Below, one piece after another: positions 43,478 through 52,439 of a stretch of 64,000 nucleotides of DNA. How positions within the stretch are numbered: the first letter of the stretch is position 1; each line of letters opens with the position of its first letter. The notes under the pieces are model-generated. The model saw only the letters and a program-made list of their open reading frames with translations. It ran no database searches and was not told the origin of the DNA. The stretch is from an uncultured Lachnospiraceae bacterium (GTDB lineage: Bacteria > Bacillota > Clostridia > Lachnospirales > Lachnospiraceae). A program made the translations under genes and the position numbers. Where the stretch lies: contig CAJTLX010000001.1 in assembly GCA_910577165.1 (NCBI GenBank), positions 124,001-188,000 on the forward strand. The letters are read 5' to 3'.

Positions 43478-44962
43478 CTATGCGAATGGATTCTCCGTCG
43501 GATATTTTGCGGATGCTGGCTGATTGTAGCCAATCTCATCCACCTCAACCCCGATGTATTTGTAGATCTCATAGATCGCCTTGCCAAAATGTCCAAACGC
43601 AACAGCACCGTGATGTGGATAATTCTTCTCAATCAGCACATGACGGTAGAAACGTCCCATCTCCGGAATTGCAAACACACCGATCGAACCGAAGGACTTG
43701 GTCGGCACATCAAGTACCTCGCCCTGTGCAATATAACCGCGCAGCTTGTTATCTGCTGTGCTCTGCAGACGGTAGAAGGTAATTTTTCCCGGTGCGATAT
43801 CGCCCTCAAGCGTGCCGTTCGTCACCTCGACAGGAAGACTTCTCGCCATAATCTTCTGGTATTTCATACTGCAGGCAGCAAGTTTTCTGGAGCAGGTATT
43901 GCCACAGTGAAAGCCCATAAAGGTATCCCTGTGTGTGTATGGGAATTTATCCTTGATGGATTCATTATACATATCCGCCGGAACGGAGTTGTTGATATCA
44001 AGCAATGTAACCGCATCCTCGCTGACGCAGGTGCCAATATACTCGCTCAGGCAGCCATAGATATCTACTTCGCAGGATACCGGGATGCCCATGCCAGTCA
44101 GACGGCTGTTGACATAGCAAGGAACAAAGCCAAACTGCGTCTGGAATGCCGGCCAGCACTTACCTGCGATTGCAACATACTTGCGATACCCGCGATGTGC
44201 CTCCACCCAGTCGAGCAAAGTCAGTTCGTACTGCGCAAGTTTCGGGAGAACTTCCGGCTTCATATTGCCCGCGCCAAGCTCCTCCTCCATCTCCTTTACC
44301 TTTGCCGGAATGCGCTCATCGCCCGCGTGCTTGTTGAACGCCTCGAACAGATCAAGCTCAGAATTCTCCTCGATCTCAACGCCAAGATTGTAAAGCTGCT
44401 TGATCGGTGCATTGCAGGCAAGGAAATTGAGCGGTCTAGGACCAAAGCTGATAATCTTTAAGTCGGACAGACCAATAATGCCGCGCGCAATTGGGACAAA
44501 CTCCCTGATCATATCCGCGCATTCCTCCGCTGTGCCGACCGGATACTCCGGAATGTAGGCCTTCACATTGCGAAGCTTTAAATTGTAGCTTGCATTGAGC
44601 ATACCACAGTACGCATCACCGCGCCCGTCCGCAAGATCTGCCTGCGACTCTTCTGCTGCCGCAACATAGATTGCCGGACCGTCAAAATGCTTTGCAAGTA
44701 AAGTCTCGGAAATCTCCGGTCCAAAATTGCCAAGATATACACACAGAGCGTTACAGCCCGCCTTCTTGATATCCTCAAGTGCCTGCACCATATGTATCTC
44801 GCTCTCCACAATACAAACTGGGCACTCATAGATGTCCTCTGCGCCGTACTTGTCCGTGTAAGCCTTTACCAGTGCTTTCCTCCGGTTAACAGAGAGGGAT
44901 TCCGGGAAGCAGTCACGGCTGACCGCCACAATACCAATTTTCACTTTTGGAATGTTGTTCAT
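43478..44962 (-). CDS. L-fucose/L-arabinose isomerase family sugar isomerase
   Basis: The 494-residue protein fits the fucose/arabinose isomerase fold: an N-terminal substrate-entry domain (KIGIVAVSRDCFPESLSVNR), then the metal-site region with CEVDIYGCLSEYIG and FMGFHCGNTC (acidic and His ligands), and a C-terminal barrel domain (FGSIGVFAIPEMGRFYRHV). It converts an aldose to a ketose in the cytoplasm; L-arabinose, L-fucose or D-arabinose are candidates, and the arabinofuranosidases nearby favour arabinose. It is monocistronic with a consensus promoter and an overlapping palindromic operator. Confidence 0.87.
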   Translation of the reverse strand: MNNIPKVKIGIVAVSRDCFPESLSVNRRKALVKAYTDKYGAEDIYECPVCIVESEIHMVQALEDIKKAGCNALCVYLGNFGPEISETLLAKHFDGPAIYVAAAEESQADLADGRGDAYCGMLNASYNLKLRNVKAYIPEYPVGTAEECADMIREFVPIARGIIGLSDLKIISFGPRPLNFLACNAPIKQLYNLGVEIEENSELDLFEAFNKHAGDERIPAKVKEMEEELGAGNMKPEVLPKLAQYELTLLDWVEAHRGYRKYVAIAGKCWPAFQTQFGFVPCYVNSRLTGMGIPVSCEVDIYGCLSEYIGTCVSEDAVTLLDINNSVPADMYNESIKDKFPYTHRDTFMGFHCGNTCSRKLAACSMKYQKIMARSLPVEVTNGTLEGDIAPGKITFYRLQSTADNKLRGYIAQGEVLDVPTKSFGSIGVFAIPEMGRFYRHVLIEKNYPHHGAVAFGHFGKAIYEIYKYIGVEVDEIGYNQPASAKYPTENPFA

Positions 44963-45026
44963 TTTTATACCTTCACCTTTCCTTTATTTACGGCACACCG
45001 CTTCTTGCGGCGCAGCCTGTACTAAT

Positions 45027-45069
45027 ATTATATTGCCTGCAGGCCAAAAAGTCAATCGGCTAACCGATT
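45027..45069 (-). promoter_or_regulatory. consensus promoter with palindromic operator for the sugar isomerase
   Basis: On the minus strand TTGACT (45050-45055) and TATAAT (45027-45032) are 17 bp apart. A palindrome AATCGGTTAGCCGATT (45054-45069) overlaps the -35 box. Its form suggests a LacI/GalR-type repressor released by the sugar; the regulator gene is not in the window. Confidence 0.8.
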
Positions 45070-45160
45070 AGTTTGTGCTAAATTTTGCGCAAAAAATGCG
45101 AATCGACAGCCACAGCATTTGTTTTGTACCGTATTGTCTGCCAATTCGCATTCTTGAGAT

Positions 45161-45649
45161 CTAATACCCCATCGCACCTTCAAGTGACTCATCATTCTCC
45201 ACCCAGTCCTGCACTGCGACTATGCGATAGTTCTCCCTCGTATCCCGGATCACCACCTGTTCAATACCGGCATTGATAATCAGACGCTTACACATTGCAC
45301 AGCTATTGCTATTTACAATGTACTCGTACCCCGGCATCTCAAAACCGACTAAATACAATGTCGCACCCAACATCTTTTCTCTGGCGGCACTGATAATCGC
45401 ATTTGCCTCCGCGTGAACACTGCGGCAAAGTTCATATCGTTCCCCTCTTGGGATTGCCATCTTCTCGCGCAGGCAATAGTTTAAATCCGAGCAATTCTTT
45501 CTGCCGCGCGGCGCGCCGACATACCCCGTTGAGATGATCTCATCATTCTTTACGATCACTGCACCATAAATACGTCTGAGACAGGTACTGCGCTTTGATA
45601 CGGTCTCCGCAATATCAAGATAATAATTGATCTTATCCCTGCGTTCCAT
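45161..45649 (-). CDS. deoxycytidylate deaminase
   Basis: The 162-residue enzyme has the zinc deaminase motifs SVHAEANAI (His ligand and catalytic Glu) and CAMCKRLIINAGI (two Cys ligands), plus an additional Cys/His-containing insert (KNCSDLNYC) typical of dCMP deaminases related to ComEB. It converts dCMP to dUMP for dTTP synthesis. The start at 45649 (MERRDKINYYLD) follows GAGGAGGGACA. It is 14 nt downstream of the M15 peptidase gene and may be co-transcribed. Confidence 0.92.
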   Translation of the reverse strand: MERRDKINYYLDIAETVSKRSTCLRRIYGAVIVKNDEIISTGYVGAPRGRKNCSDLNYCLREKMAIPRGERYELCRSVHAEANAIISAAREKMLGATLYLVGFEMPGYEYIVNSNSCAMCKRLIINAGIEQVVIRDTRENYRIVAVQDWVENDESLEGAMGY

Positions 45650-45663
45650 TGTCCCTCCTCTTA

Positions 45664-47319
45664 TCAAAATGCATATGACATATAATGTGTTTCATTGATA
45701 ATGGTTTCCCAGGTCTTGTAGTCCATCTCCCCGGTCGGCTCAAGTCCTCGACTCCTCTGATAGCGCGTGATTGCGTCCGCCGTCTTATTGCCGTACACGC
45801 CATCCACGGAAACAAAAAATCCAAGTTCGCGCAGACGCTGCTGAAGATTGCGCACATCCGCACCTGTCATATAACCATTCTTTACCTTTAAATGACGAAA
45901 TGGCCAATTGTCCTGGTAGGTTAACATTCCCAGCTCAAAATACTGAAAATGCATAGTATCCGCACAGATCTCGAAATTTCCTCCCCAGAACCAACCATAT
46001 TTCTCAAAGATTGCAATCACTTCGTCAGGGATACAGTATGGATTCGACTTATCACGCAGATCATTGCCTTTGCCAAGATAGTAATCATTATCATAATCTC
46101 CCGGATTAATATCGATCGCCGCCCCAAAGGAATGGATTGACATAATCCTCGACTTGCTCAATGCCACACCGCCAACCTTTCGGTACATAAAACCATTAAG
46201 TACTTTGATTGGAAATTTTAGCTCAAGTGCATAAATTTCTTTAAAGATCTCCTGCACATTGCGCGCCAGCTTTTTATTGATGGTAAGCTGCATAGAGGAG
46301 GCATATCTTCCGCCTGACGCGGTCATTTTCCAAACAGGAACAGTAATAGTTCTCATATTTTTAGCCGCCTCAGCCGCATTGCGATAGCCCACGGGCGGAT
46401 TATCAATTGTGATCACCCTCGAATCAATACCGAGCAGATATTGATAGCGCGCATCATCGCTCTCTGTCGGAACATTAACCGGCCAGACCTTCGCCGGAGC
46501 CTTGGTTGGTGTCGGCGTAGGGGGCTGTGATGGCTCTTCGCTGTCTTCCGGAGTTTCGCCTTCATTTTCTGACGGAAGGGTTGAGTCTTCTCCCCCCTCC
46601 CCTAATTCTCCATCCAGTGTTGGAGTTGGTGTCTTTTTTGGCTTTTTGGTTGGCATCGGAGTAATCTCCCCCGTGTCGTCTTTCTCATTGTCGTCATTAT
46701 TATTCTTGTCTTCACTGCCATCGCCGCTATTCTTATCATTGTCATCACTCTCGTTGTTCTCGTCTTCCGATGACTCCTCATCCTCGTTATCCTCCCCGGT
46801 CAGTTCCCCATCCTCCTTACTCTCGTTATCCTCCCCGGTCAGTTCCCCGTCGTCTTCACTCTCTGCATCTTCCGGCACAGGAGTTGGTGTTTTCTTTGGT
46901 CTTTTAGTCGGCGTTGGGGTGGCATCCTTATCACTGTCCTCGTTATCCTCTCCGTCGTCTTCACTCTCTGCATCCTCCGGCACAGGAGTTGGTGTCTTCT
47001 TTGGTCTTTTAGTCGGCGTTGGGGTGGCATCTTCTGTGTCATTTTTCTCATTATCATTCTTATCTTTATTATCGCTGTCCTGCGCTGCTTGTACCAATCC
47101 TGTGTAAATAAACCCCTTCGCGATAAAATCACCGCTTTTTCCTGCGTACATTTCCTGCGCATTTTCCGTTTCTTCATGCTGTGCTGCATATGTACTTACA
47201 ACTGTTTTAGATGGCATTCCCTCCGCCAACAACACGGCGATCAGCAGACCACACAGCTTTCTAAGCGTCCTCGCGCCCCCTCCACTCTTTCCTCCCTCTG
47301 ATCTACTTTTCTTCTTCAT
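45664..47319 (-). CDS. exported M15 D,D-carboxypeptidase-like protein with peptidoglycan-binding domain
   Basis: The 551-residue protein has an export signal (LRKLCGLLIAVLLAEGMPS), a linker of about 180 residues made of acidic and TPTPTKRPKKTPTP repeats, then an M15-type catalytic domain with zinc ligands HSFGAAIDI and MHFQYFE, and a C-terminal PG_binding_1 domain (LQQRLRELGFFVSVDGVYGN). It likely trims D-Ala from peptidoglycan or cuts L-Ala-D-Glu bonds at the cell surface. The linker length may vary by repeat slippage. RBS GAGGTATGG precedes the start. Confidence 0.9.
   Translation of the reverse strand: MKKKSRSEGGKSGGGARTLRKLCGLLIAVLLAEGMPSKTVVSTYAAQHEETENAQEMYAGKSGDFIAKGFIYTGLVQAAQDSDNKDKNDNEKNDTEDATPTPTKRPKKTPTPVPEDAESEDDGEDNEDSDKDATPTPTKRPKKTPTPVPEDAESEDDGELTGEDNESKEDGELTGEDNEDEESSEDENNESDDNDKNSGDGSEDKNNNDDNEKDDTGEITPMPTKKPKKTPTPTLDGELGEGGEDSTLPSENEGETPEDSEEPSQPPTPTPTKAPAKVWPVNVPTESDDARYQYLLGIDSRVITIDNPPVGYRNAAEAAKNMRTITVPVWKMTASGGRYASSMQLTINKKLARNVQEIFKEIYALELKFPIKVLNGFMYRKVGGVALSKSRIMSIHSFGAAIDINPGDYDNDYYLGKGNDLRDKSNPYCIPDEVIAIFEKYGWFWGGNFEICADTMHFQYFELGMLTYQDNWPFRHLKVKNGYMTGADVRNLQQRLRELGFFVSVDGVYGNKTADAITRYQRSRGLEPTGEMDYKTWETIINETHYMSYAF
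46842..47031 (-). repeat. coding tandem repeat in the M15 linker
   Basis: Two nearly identical blocks (46857-46927 and 46960-47030) encode DATPTPTKRPKKTPTPVPED; a third degenerate form lies near 46620-46660. Acidic DE/S-rich stretches separate them. Confidence 0.8.
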
Positions 47320-47605
47320 TTACCATACCTCTTTTCTACATATCGCAAATTCTGCCTGTAATCCTGCGCTTTGCGACATTCTTTCATTGCTCCGATAGAT
47401 TAGCATTTAAATGTGATAAAAATGTGGCATATAAGTGCTTTTATATCTTTTCTCATGTAAATTTCTTCTGTTTTTTTGCTACACCTTCTTGCAAAACTTT
47501 ACATAAAATGTTAAGATTAGGCGAAACAATACTAATTCAAGAACGCCTCTGGCATTCTTGCTGCGGGGCGCACGGTGTGCTTTGCCATCCTTCTTATGTG
47601 CGCCC

Positions 47606-47696
47606 CTGCAATCCGCTAAAGGTTATCAGATAGGGGAAACAGTTCCGCCACGGATACAGGCAAGCTACTCACCGCCTATAGAGGCGGGATTTACCC
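47606..47696. repeat. LR2 GC-rich repeat, copy 2
   Basis: CTGCAATCCGCTAAAGG starts the copy, followed by the core CCGCCACGGATACAGGCAAG and hairpin CCGCCTATAGAGGCGG. A separate strong stem GGGGCGCAC/GTGCGCCCC lies just before it (47555-47605). It lies 60 bp before the RlmD-like gene. Confidence 0.7.
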
Positions 47697-47760
47697 CCCC
47701 CTATTTGATGTATGCATTCTCTCAGAACAAAAATTCCTTCTGGGAAAGAAAGGATATCCC

Positions 47761-49116
47761 ATGCCAAAACAATACCGTGTCAAATGTCATGAAACCGATA
47801 CCGCTTGTCGCGGAATGGTAAAATTTAACAATTCTCTCTTTGCTGTGGACGGTCTTCTGTCCGGAGAAACCGCCCACATCGAACTGGTCTACGGCAAAAA
47901 CCGCCAGTCCACCACCGCCAAACTTGTGGATATTGAAATCCCTTCCCCCTCCCGCACCAAGCCTTTTTGCGCGGCATTTTCCCGCTGTGGCGGCTGCACT
48001 TTGCAGCACGCTTCCTACGAGGCACAGCTTACCATGAAACAGGCGGCCATCGAAAAACTGCTCGGCAGGTTTGCTTTTGTAGAACCGATAATTGGAATGA
48101 AAGATCCCTATCATTACCGCCACAAAATCCACGCTTCCTTTTTCCGCTCCCGCCGGGGTATGGAACTTGGCATTTACGAGGAGAACACACACCGCGTTGT
48201 ATCCGTTTCTGACTGCGCTATTCAGAATAAAACTGCCAATGCTATTCTTCGCACCATCCGCAAACTCGCTGATGAGTTTCGTCTTCCCGCCTACAATGAA
48301 GACACAAAGCAGGGGCTTTTGCGCCATGTTCTGATCCGCTGCGGATATGCAACGGGACAGATTATGGTCGTCCTTGTGGTTGCAAATACCAATTTCCCCG
48401 GTCGCCGCCATTTTGTTGAAAAGCTGCGCACCGCCCACCCGGAAATCACTACGATTATCCAAAATATTAACGCCCAGAAAACCAGTATGGTACTCGGCGA
48501 ACAGGAAAGCACGCTCTATGGCAACGGATATATTGTAGATGAACTGTGTGGGTTAAAATTTCGGATCTCATTAAAATCTTTTTATCAGGTAAACCCAAAG
48601 CAAGCGGAAGTACTTTACCGGACAGCAATTCAATTTGCAAAGCTTAAGGGAAAGGAAATAGTTCTTGATGCGTATTGTGGGACAGGGACAATCGGAATGA
48701 TCGCCGCAAAAAGCGCGGGGACGGTGATGGGGGTGGAAAGTAACAGTACTGCGATAAGGGATGCCATGGCAAATGCAAAGGAAAATAATGTGGAAAATAT
48801 TCAGTTTTTAAGTGAGGATGCGGCGGAGTATATGGGGCAGGTTGCAAAGGGAAAGGCAATAAAACCGGATGTCGTAATTTTAGATCCGCCGCGGGCAGGA
48901 GCATCAGAAGGGTTTTTGAAGTCGCTAATTACCACAAAGCCGGAACGGGTGGTATATGTATCCTGTGATCTTGGGACGTTAGCAAGGGATTTGGAAGTAT
49001 TGGAAAATGGAGGATACCAGGTGGAAAAAATACAGGGAGTGGATATGTTCGCATGGAGCGGACACGTAGAAACATGTGTTCTTTTATCCAAACTCGGAAC
49101 GGAAAATAATATCTAG
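47761..49116 (+). CDS. 23S rRNA (uracil-C5)-methyltransferase, RlmD/RlmCD type
   Basis: The 451-residue SAM-dependent enzyme has an N-terminal TRAM-like domain, an iron-sulfur cysteine set (CAAFSRCGGCTLQH with an earlier PFC), the SAM motif VLDAYCGTGTIGM, DPPRAG and the catalytic cysteine in VYVSCDLGTLARD. It methylates uracil-747 and/or 1939 of 23S rRNA. It begins at an ATG after AAAGGATATCCC, with repeat LR2 in its leader region. Firmicutes carry two or more paralogues, so the exact site cannot be assigned. Confidence 0.93.
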   Translation: MPKQYRVKCHETDTACRGMVKFNNSLFAVDGLLSGETAHIELVYGKNRQSTTAKLVDIEIPSPSRTKPFCAAFSRCGGCTLQHASYEAQLTMKQAAIEKLLGRFAFVEPIIGMKDPYHYRHKIHASFFRSRRGMELGIYEENTHRVVSVSDCAIQNKTANAILRTIRKLADEFRLPAYNEDTKQGLLRHVLIRCGYATGQIMVVLVVANTNFPGRRHFVEKLRTAHPEITTIIQNINAQKTSMVLGEQESTLYGNGYIVDELCGLKFRISLKSFYQVNPKQAEVLYRTAIQFAKLKGKEIVLDAYCGTGTIGMIAAKSAGTVMGVESNSTAIRDAMANAKENNVENIQFLSEDAAEYMGQVAKGKAIKPDVVILDPPRAGASEGFLKSLITTKPERVVYVSCDLGTLARDLEVLENGGYQVEKIQGVDMFAWSGHVETCVLLSKLGTENNI

Positions 49117-49301
49117 ATCCCTTTTGATATTCCAACACTTTGCCAGCTTTAACGGGGAAATAAGATCCCATTTATAGATAAAAAATTTCTATGGAAAGGC
49201 TAAGAGCGACTGGGCAGTTGATTATCCTAAAGGAGTACTTAATGGTTTTATAATCTCCAAATCTATCCTTTTATGAAAATGCCAGAATATAATTATCCTT
49301 C

Positions 49302-49330
49302 TTGACTTCCATACTTTTCCGGAGTATCAT
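49302..49330 (+). promoter_or_regulatory. sigma-A promoter of the NifX-like/hemerythrin operon
   Basis: TTGACT (49302-49307) and TATCAT (49325-49330) are 17 bp apart. The leader of about 90 nt contains a GCTGG/CCAGC hairpin. The rest of the 49117-49429 gap has no gene. Confidence 0.6.
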
Positions 49331-49429
49331 ATAATATACACCAGATATTTTGCTGGCTATATCACAGGGCATAAACCAGCCGGACAGACAGTCAATTGGC
49401 GACCCTCTGCCAGAAAGGAAGGCAAAAAC

Positions 49430-49840
49430 ATGAAAATTGCAGTGACATACGAAAACGGCGAGGTATTTCAACATTTTGGACATACCGAATATTTTAAAAT
49501 TTATGAAATTCAGGACAAAGAAATCACAAGCTCGCAGATCATTAACACTAATGGAAGCGGTCACGGTGCTTTGGCGGGTCTGCTCTCCTCATTACAGGTG
49601 GATACATTAATCTGCGGCGGGATCGGCATGGGCGCGCAGACAGCACTTTTGGATGCAGGGATCAAACTTTATGGCGGCGCGTCCGGCAGTGCGGATAAAG
49701 CAGTGGAATCTCTGCTTGCTGGAAATTTTATGGCAAATCCAGATTTTTCATGTGACCATCACGGGCATCATGATCATCATGGAGAAAATCATTGTGGCGA
49801 AAATAAGCATGGCTGTGCAGGAAATGGAGGGTGTAATTGA
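49430..49840 (+). CDS. NifX/NafY-type dinitrogenase cofactor-binding domain protein with His-rich tail
   Basis: The 136-residue protein has a NifB/NifX ribonuclease-H-like fold (MKIAVTYENGEVFQHFGHTE, LICGGIGMGAQTALLDAGIK) used in many non-nitrogen-fixing anaerobes for iron-sulfur or molybdenum cluster handling. The C-terminus (CDHHGHHDHHGENHCGEN plus CAGNGGC) is a strong metal-binding tail. The next gene encodes a di-iron hemerythrin and starts 1 nt after this stop, so metal or oxygen handling is the likely shared job. Confidence 0.88.
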   Translation: MKIAVTYENGEVFQHFGHTEYFKIYEIQDKEITSSQIINTNGSGHGALAGLLSSLQVDTLICGGIGMGAQTALLDAGIKLYGGASGSADKAVESLLAGNFMANPDFSCDHHGHHDHHGENHCGENKHGCAGNGGCN

Positions 49841-49841
49841 T

Positions 49842-50237
49842 ATGTACGAATTCAACGAAAAAATGAAAACGGGGAATGCAATTATAGACAGGGAACATCA
49901 GGAACTGATCCAGGCGGTAAATAAGCTGCTTGAAGCCTGCAACGGCGGAAAGGGGCGTTCCTCGATGGATGAAACAATTAAGTTTCTTAATAATTATGTA
50001 CAGCAACATTTTACACATGAAGAGCAGCTTCAGGAGCGCAGCAGCTATCCTGGCATTGCCGCACACAGATTATTCCATGAAAATTATAAAAAGACACTTA
50101 AAGAAATTACCTCAAGGATCTCAGAGTCCGGTTCAAACATTACAGAATTAGTCAATTTAAACAAACATATCCGCATTTTAATTTCACATATCACTACAGA
50201 AGATAAAAAACTGGGAGCGTTTTTAAACCAGAAATAA
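49842..50237 (+). CDS. bacteriohemerythrin
   Basis: The 131-residue protein has every di-iron ligand of the family: His19 (DREH), His56-x3-Glu60, His75-x3-His79 and His116-x4-Asp121. It binds O2 or NO reversibly and, in anaerobes, is thought to buffer oxygen. The start at 49842 (MYEFNEKMKTGN) uses the GGAGGG site at the end of the NifX-like gene. No membrane or signalling domain is attached. Confidence 0.95.
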   Translation: MYEFNEKMKTGNAIIDREHQELIQAVNKLLEACNGGKGRSSMDETIKFLNNYVQQHFTHEEQLQERSSYPGIAAHRLFHENYKKTLKEITSRISESGSNITELVNLNKHIRILISHITTEDKKLGAFLNQK

Positions 50238-50274
50238 ACACGTAGACCAGTAAATCAGCTAAAGGAGCGATTAG

Positions 50275-50964
50275 ATGAACCATACCACCTATTCCCTTTT
50301 AGAAAATTATATGCTTACCTGCATGGGCGACTCTGCGCATGATAAGGAACATATTTACCGCGTTCTGTACACCGCGCTGGAAATTGCTGGGACGGAGCAG
50401 GATGTTAATTATGATATTTTAATTGCGGCGTGTCTGCTGCATGATATCGGGCGCAAAGAACAGTTTGAAAATCCAAACCTGTGTCATGCGATAGTCGGTG
50501 CGGACAAAGCATATCATTTTCTTATCAAACATAAGTTCGATTCTGCCTTTGCCAAACAGGTAAAACATTGTATCAGTACGCACCGTTACCGGAAAACCAA
50601 CGAGCCGATAAGCATTGAAGCAAAGATTTTATTTGATGCGGACAAGATCGACGTTTCCGGGCTGATCGGGATTGCACGCAGCCTAATCTACCAGGGCATT
50701 GTCGGCACACCGCTCTACTCCGTTTTGCCGGACGGCACAGTATCGGATGGAGAAAAAGATACCATTCCCTCTTTTTTTCATGAATACCATTTTAAACTCA
50801 AAAAGATTTACTCTAATTTTTATACGGCACGCGGAAGGAAAATCGCCGCAGAGCGACAGAAATCGGCAGAGGAATTTTACCACCGCCTGTATAAGGAAGT
50901 AAATCTGCCGTATCAAAACGGAAGGGCAGAGCTTGAGAAAATTATTGGGAGAGAACTTAATTGA
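50275..50964 (+). CDS. HD-domain phosphohydrolase
   Basis: The 229-residue protein has the HD metal site: His26 (DKEHIYRV), His56-Asp57 (LLHDIGR), further His residues in CHAIVGADKAYHFL and CISTHRYR, and Asp in FDADKIDVSG. It is close to the YedJ/RlpA-type HD hydrolases acting on nucleotides or similar phosphates; the substrate is unknown. RBS AAAGGAG precedes the ATG. It lies 37 nt after hemerythrin on the same strand and may be in the same transcript. Confidence 0.87.
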   Translation: MNHTTYSLLENYMLTCMGDSAHDKEHIYRVLYTALEIAGTEQDVNYDILIAACLLHDIGRKEQFENPNLCHAIVGADKAYHFLIKHKFDSAFAKQVKHCISTHRYRKTNEPISIEAKILFDADKIDVSGLIGIARSLIYQGIVGTPLYSVLPDGTVSDGEKDTIPSFFHEYHFKLKKIYSNFYTARGRKIAAERQKSAEEFYHRLYKEVNLPYQNGRAELEKIIGRELN

Positions 50965-51000
50965 TATCGGGTGGAATCGCAAATATTAACGGGAGGATTT

Positions 51001-51555
51001 ATGTTAAATATAAATGAAGAAGTATCGGTCAACAATACGAAATATACCTTAATCAAACTTCTCGGTAAGGGCAAGGGCGGCTACTCCTATCTTGCAGAGG
51101 GAAAAAATGGCTTATTCGTCTTAGAACAAATCCACCATGAACCTTGCGATTATTATCATTTTGGAAATAAGATCGAAGCAGAGATTGCTGATTACCATCG
51201 ACTTACCAGAATAGGTATCCGTATTCCAAAACTGCTTGATGTGGATCTGAAACAGGAGCGCGTTATCAAGGAATATATTGAGGGGGATACTATTTATCAC
51301 CTAGTACTTCACGGTGGTATGTGTCCCGAATATCTTGAACAAATGCGGGAGATGTGTGCAAAACTTTATGCTAAAAATACAAATATAGATTATTTCCCCA
51401 CAAATTTCATTGTGCAGGATGGTCTGCTCTACTATATTGACTTTGAGTGTAATGACTATATGGACGAGTGGAATTTTGAAAATTGGGGCATAAAATACTG
51501 GTCAAAGACACCGGAATTTCTGCAATATGTAAAAGAAAAAACGGAAACACCATAA
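51001..51555 (+). CDS. small protein-kinase-fold protein
   Basis: The 184-residue product has a glycine-rich loop (LLGKGKGGYSYLAEG), a probable lysine-equivalent segment, and a shortened catalytic region (NIDYFPTNFIVQDG and YYIDFE, matching the catalytic loop Asn and the metal-binding Asp of RIO/aminoglycoside kinase-like folds). It is smaller than usual kinases. The start at 51001 has GGGAGG. Substrate unknown; it could phosphorylate a small molecule. Terminated by the long-armed hairpin downstream. Confidence 0.75.
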   Translation: MLNINEEVSVNNTKYTLIKLLGKGKGGYSYLAEGKNGLFVLEQIHHEPCDYYHFGNKIEAEIADYHRLTRIGIRIPKLLDVDLKQERVIKEYIEGDTIYHLVLHGGMCPEYLEQMREMCAKLYAKNTNIDYFPTNFIVQDGLLYYIDFECNDYMDEWNFENWGIKYWSKTPEFLQYVKEKTETP

Positions 51556-51565
51556 AATAAAAAAA

Positions 51566-51630
51566 CATATGCCCTTTTTCGTGCCTAAGTAAAAATTTAT
51601 GGCTATTTTTAGGAACTAAAAGGGCATATG
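51566..51630. terminator. hairpin with 13-bp arms after the kinase-like gene
   Basis: CATATGCCCTTTT (51566-51578) and AAAAGGGCATATG (51618-51630) are perfect inverted repeats, with A and T runs outside. Converging genes lie on both sides. The right arm with GGAACTA before it resembles an edge of repeat LR1. Confidence 0.75.
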
Positions 51631-51677
51631 TAAAACCATGCTAATTTTTAATTTCTTTAAACTGCTGTGAAGCTATA

Positions 51678-52439
51678 CTAATTCTTAATTTCCTTAAACT
51701 CCTTATCGAGCATAACCGGATGCCCGTTGATATCATACTGGTTTTGCGTAATAAATATTTCCAATATTATATTCTCTTCTACCGAACAAGTATAGATTAT
51801 GCCACTGTTTTGAAAAGTATACCAACAAACCTGATCAGAGATATCCCCGCCGCCAACAATAATAACTCCGCCCCTCCAATCCCCAAAATTCCAACTTCCA
51901 ATTTTTCCCTGTTCTAATCCCCTGCCACCATTCGCCTTCCACCTATCTTTAAAAATATCATCTTGATCAAATACACATATAAACCAACAATTATTTTTAT
52001 CCACGCAGAGTGCCGCCAGAAAACCTCCTCTTTGTTCAATCTTTTTGATCGATACATCCTGATAATCAAAACGCTCAAAGTACTCCGCCGCCTGTTTTGT
52101 CAGCGCATCAATATCATCCGCGTCCACACTCGAAAACCAATGAATACCTAAATAGCAGGTAGCAAGAAGAAAGATGCCAACTAACATGGCAAGTCCCCCC
52201 TTTAAAAGAGCCTTGCTCTTTCCTTTCTTCCAGGCTGCCGCTGCTGCCTTTAGAGCAGTATCTTCTGCAGTCTGAACCGATTTTGTATAAAATTTTGCAC
52301 TTATTAAATTTAATGTTTCTTTACATTTTTTACATTCCTGTAAATGTTGTTCAACCAGTTCTTTACTTTCTTCACTGCATACATGATCGTGATATAACGG
52401 CAGTAAATCCTGAACAGTTTCACAAGATATCTTCATCAA
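51678..52439 (-). CDS. anti-sigma factor with zinc-finger (zf-HC2-like) domain
   Basis: The 253-residue membrane protein starts MMKISCETVQDLLPLYHDHV and has the H-x3-C-x2-C zinc motif (EQHLQECKKCKE) of anti-sigma factors, one transmembrane segment (LAMLVGIFLLATCYLGIHWF, residues about 83-102) and an external domain with aromatic-rich strands. It overlaps the ECF sigma gene by 20 nt, so it should hold that sigma factor inactive until an envelope signal is received. Confidence 0.9.
   Translation of the reverse strand: MMKISCETVQDLLPLYHDHVCSEESKELVEQHLQECKKCKETLNLISAKFYTKSVQTAEDTALKAAAAAWKKGKSKALLKGGLAMLVGIFLLATCYLGIHWFSSVDADDIDALTKQAAEYFERFDYQDVSIKKIEQRGGFLAALCVDKNNCWFICVFDQDDIFKDRWKANGGRGLEQGKIGSWNFGDWRGGVIIVGGGDISDQVCWYTFQNSGIIYTCSVEENIILEIFITQNQYDINGHPVMLDKEFKEIKN

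Noticed and set aside
46502..47107. A 201-codon plus-strand frame rich in Ser/Val/Gly
   Set aside because: It is the antisense shadow of the repetitive linker of the M15 peptidase gene; low complexity makes the opposite strand open.
49340..49429. A possible c-di-GMP-I or other riboswitch in the leader of the NifX-like gene (CACAGGGCATAAACC)
   Set aside because: The CACAGGGCA match is not accompanied by the other conserved parts of the GEMM aptamer; only a simple GCTGG/CCAGC hairpin is visible.
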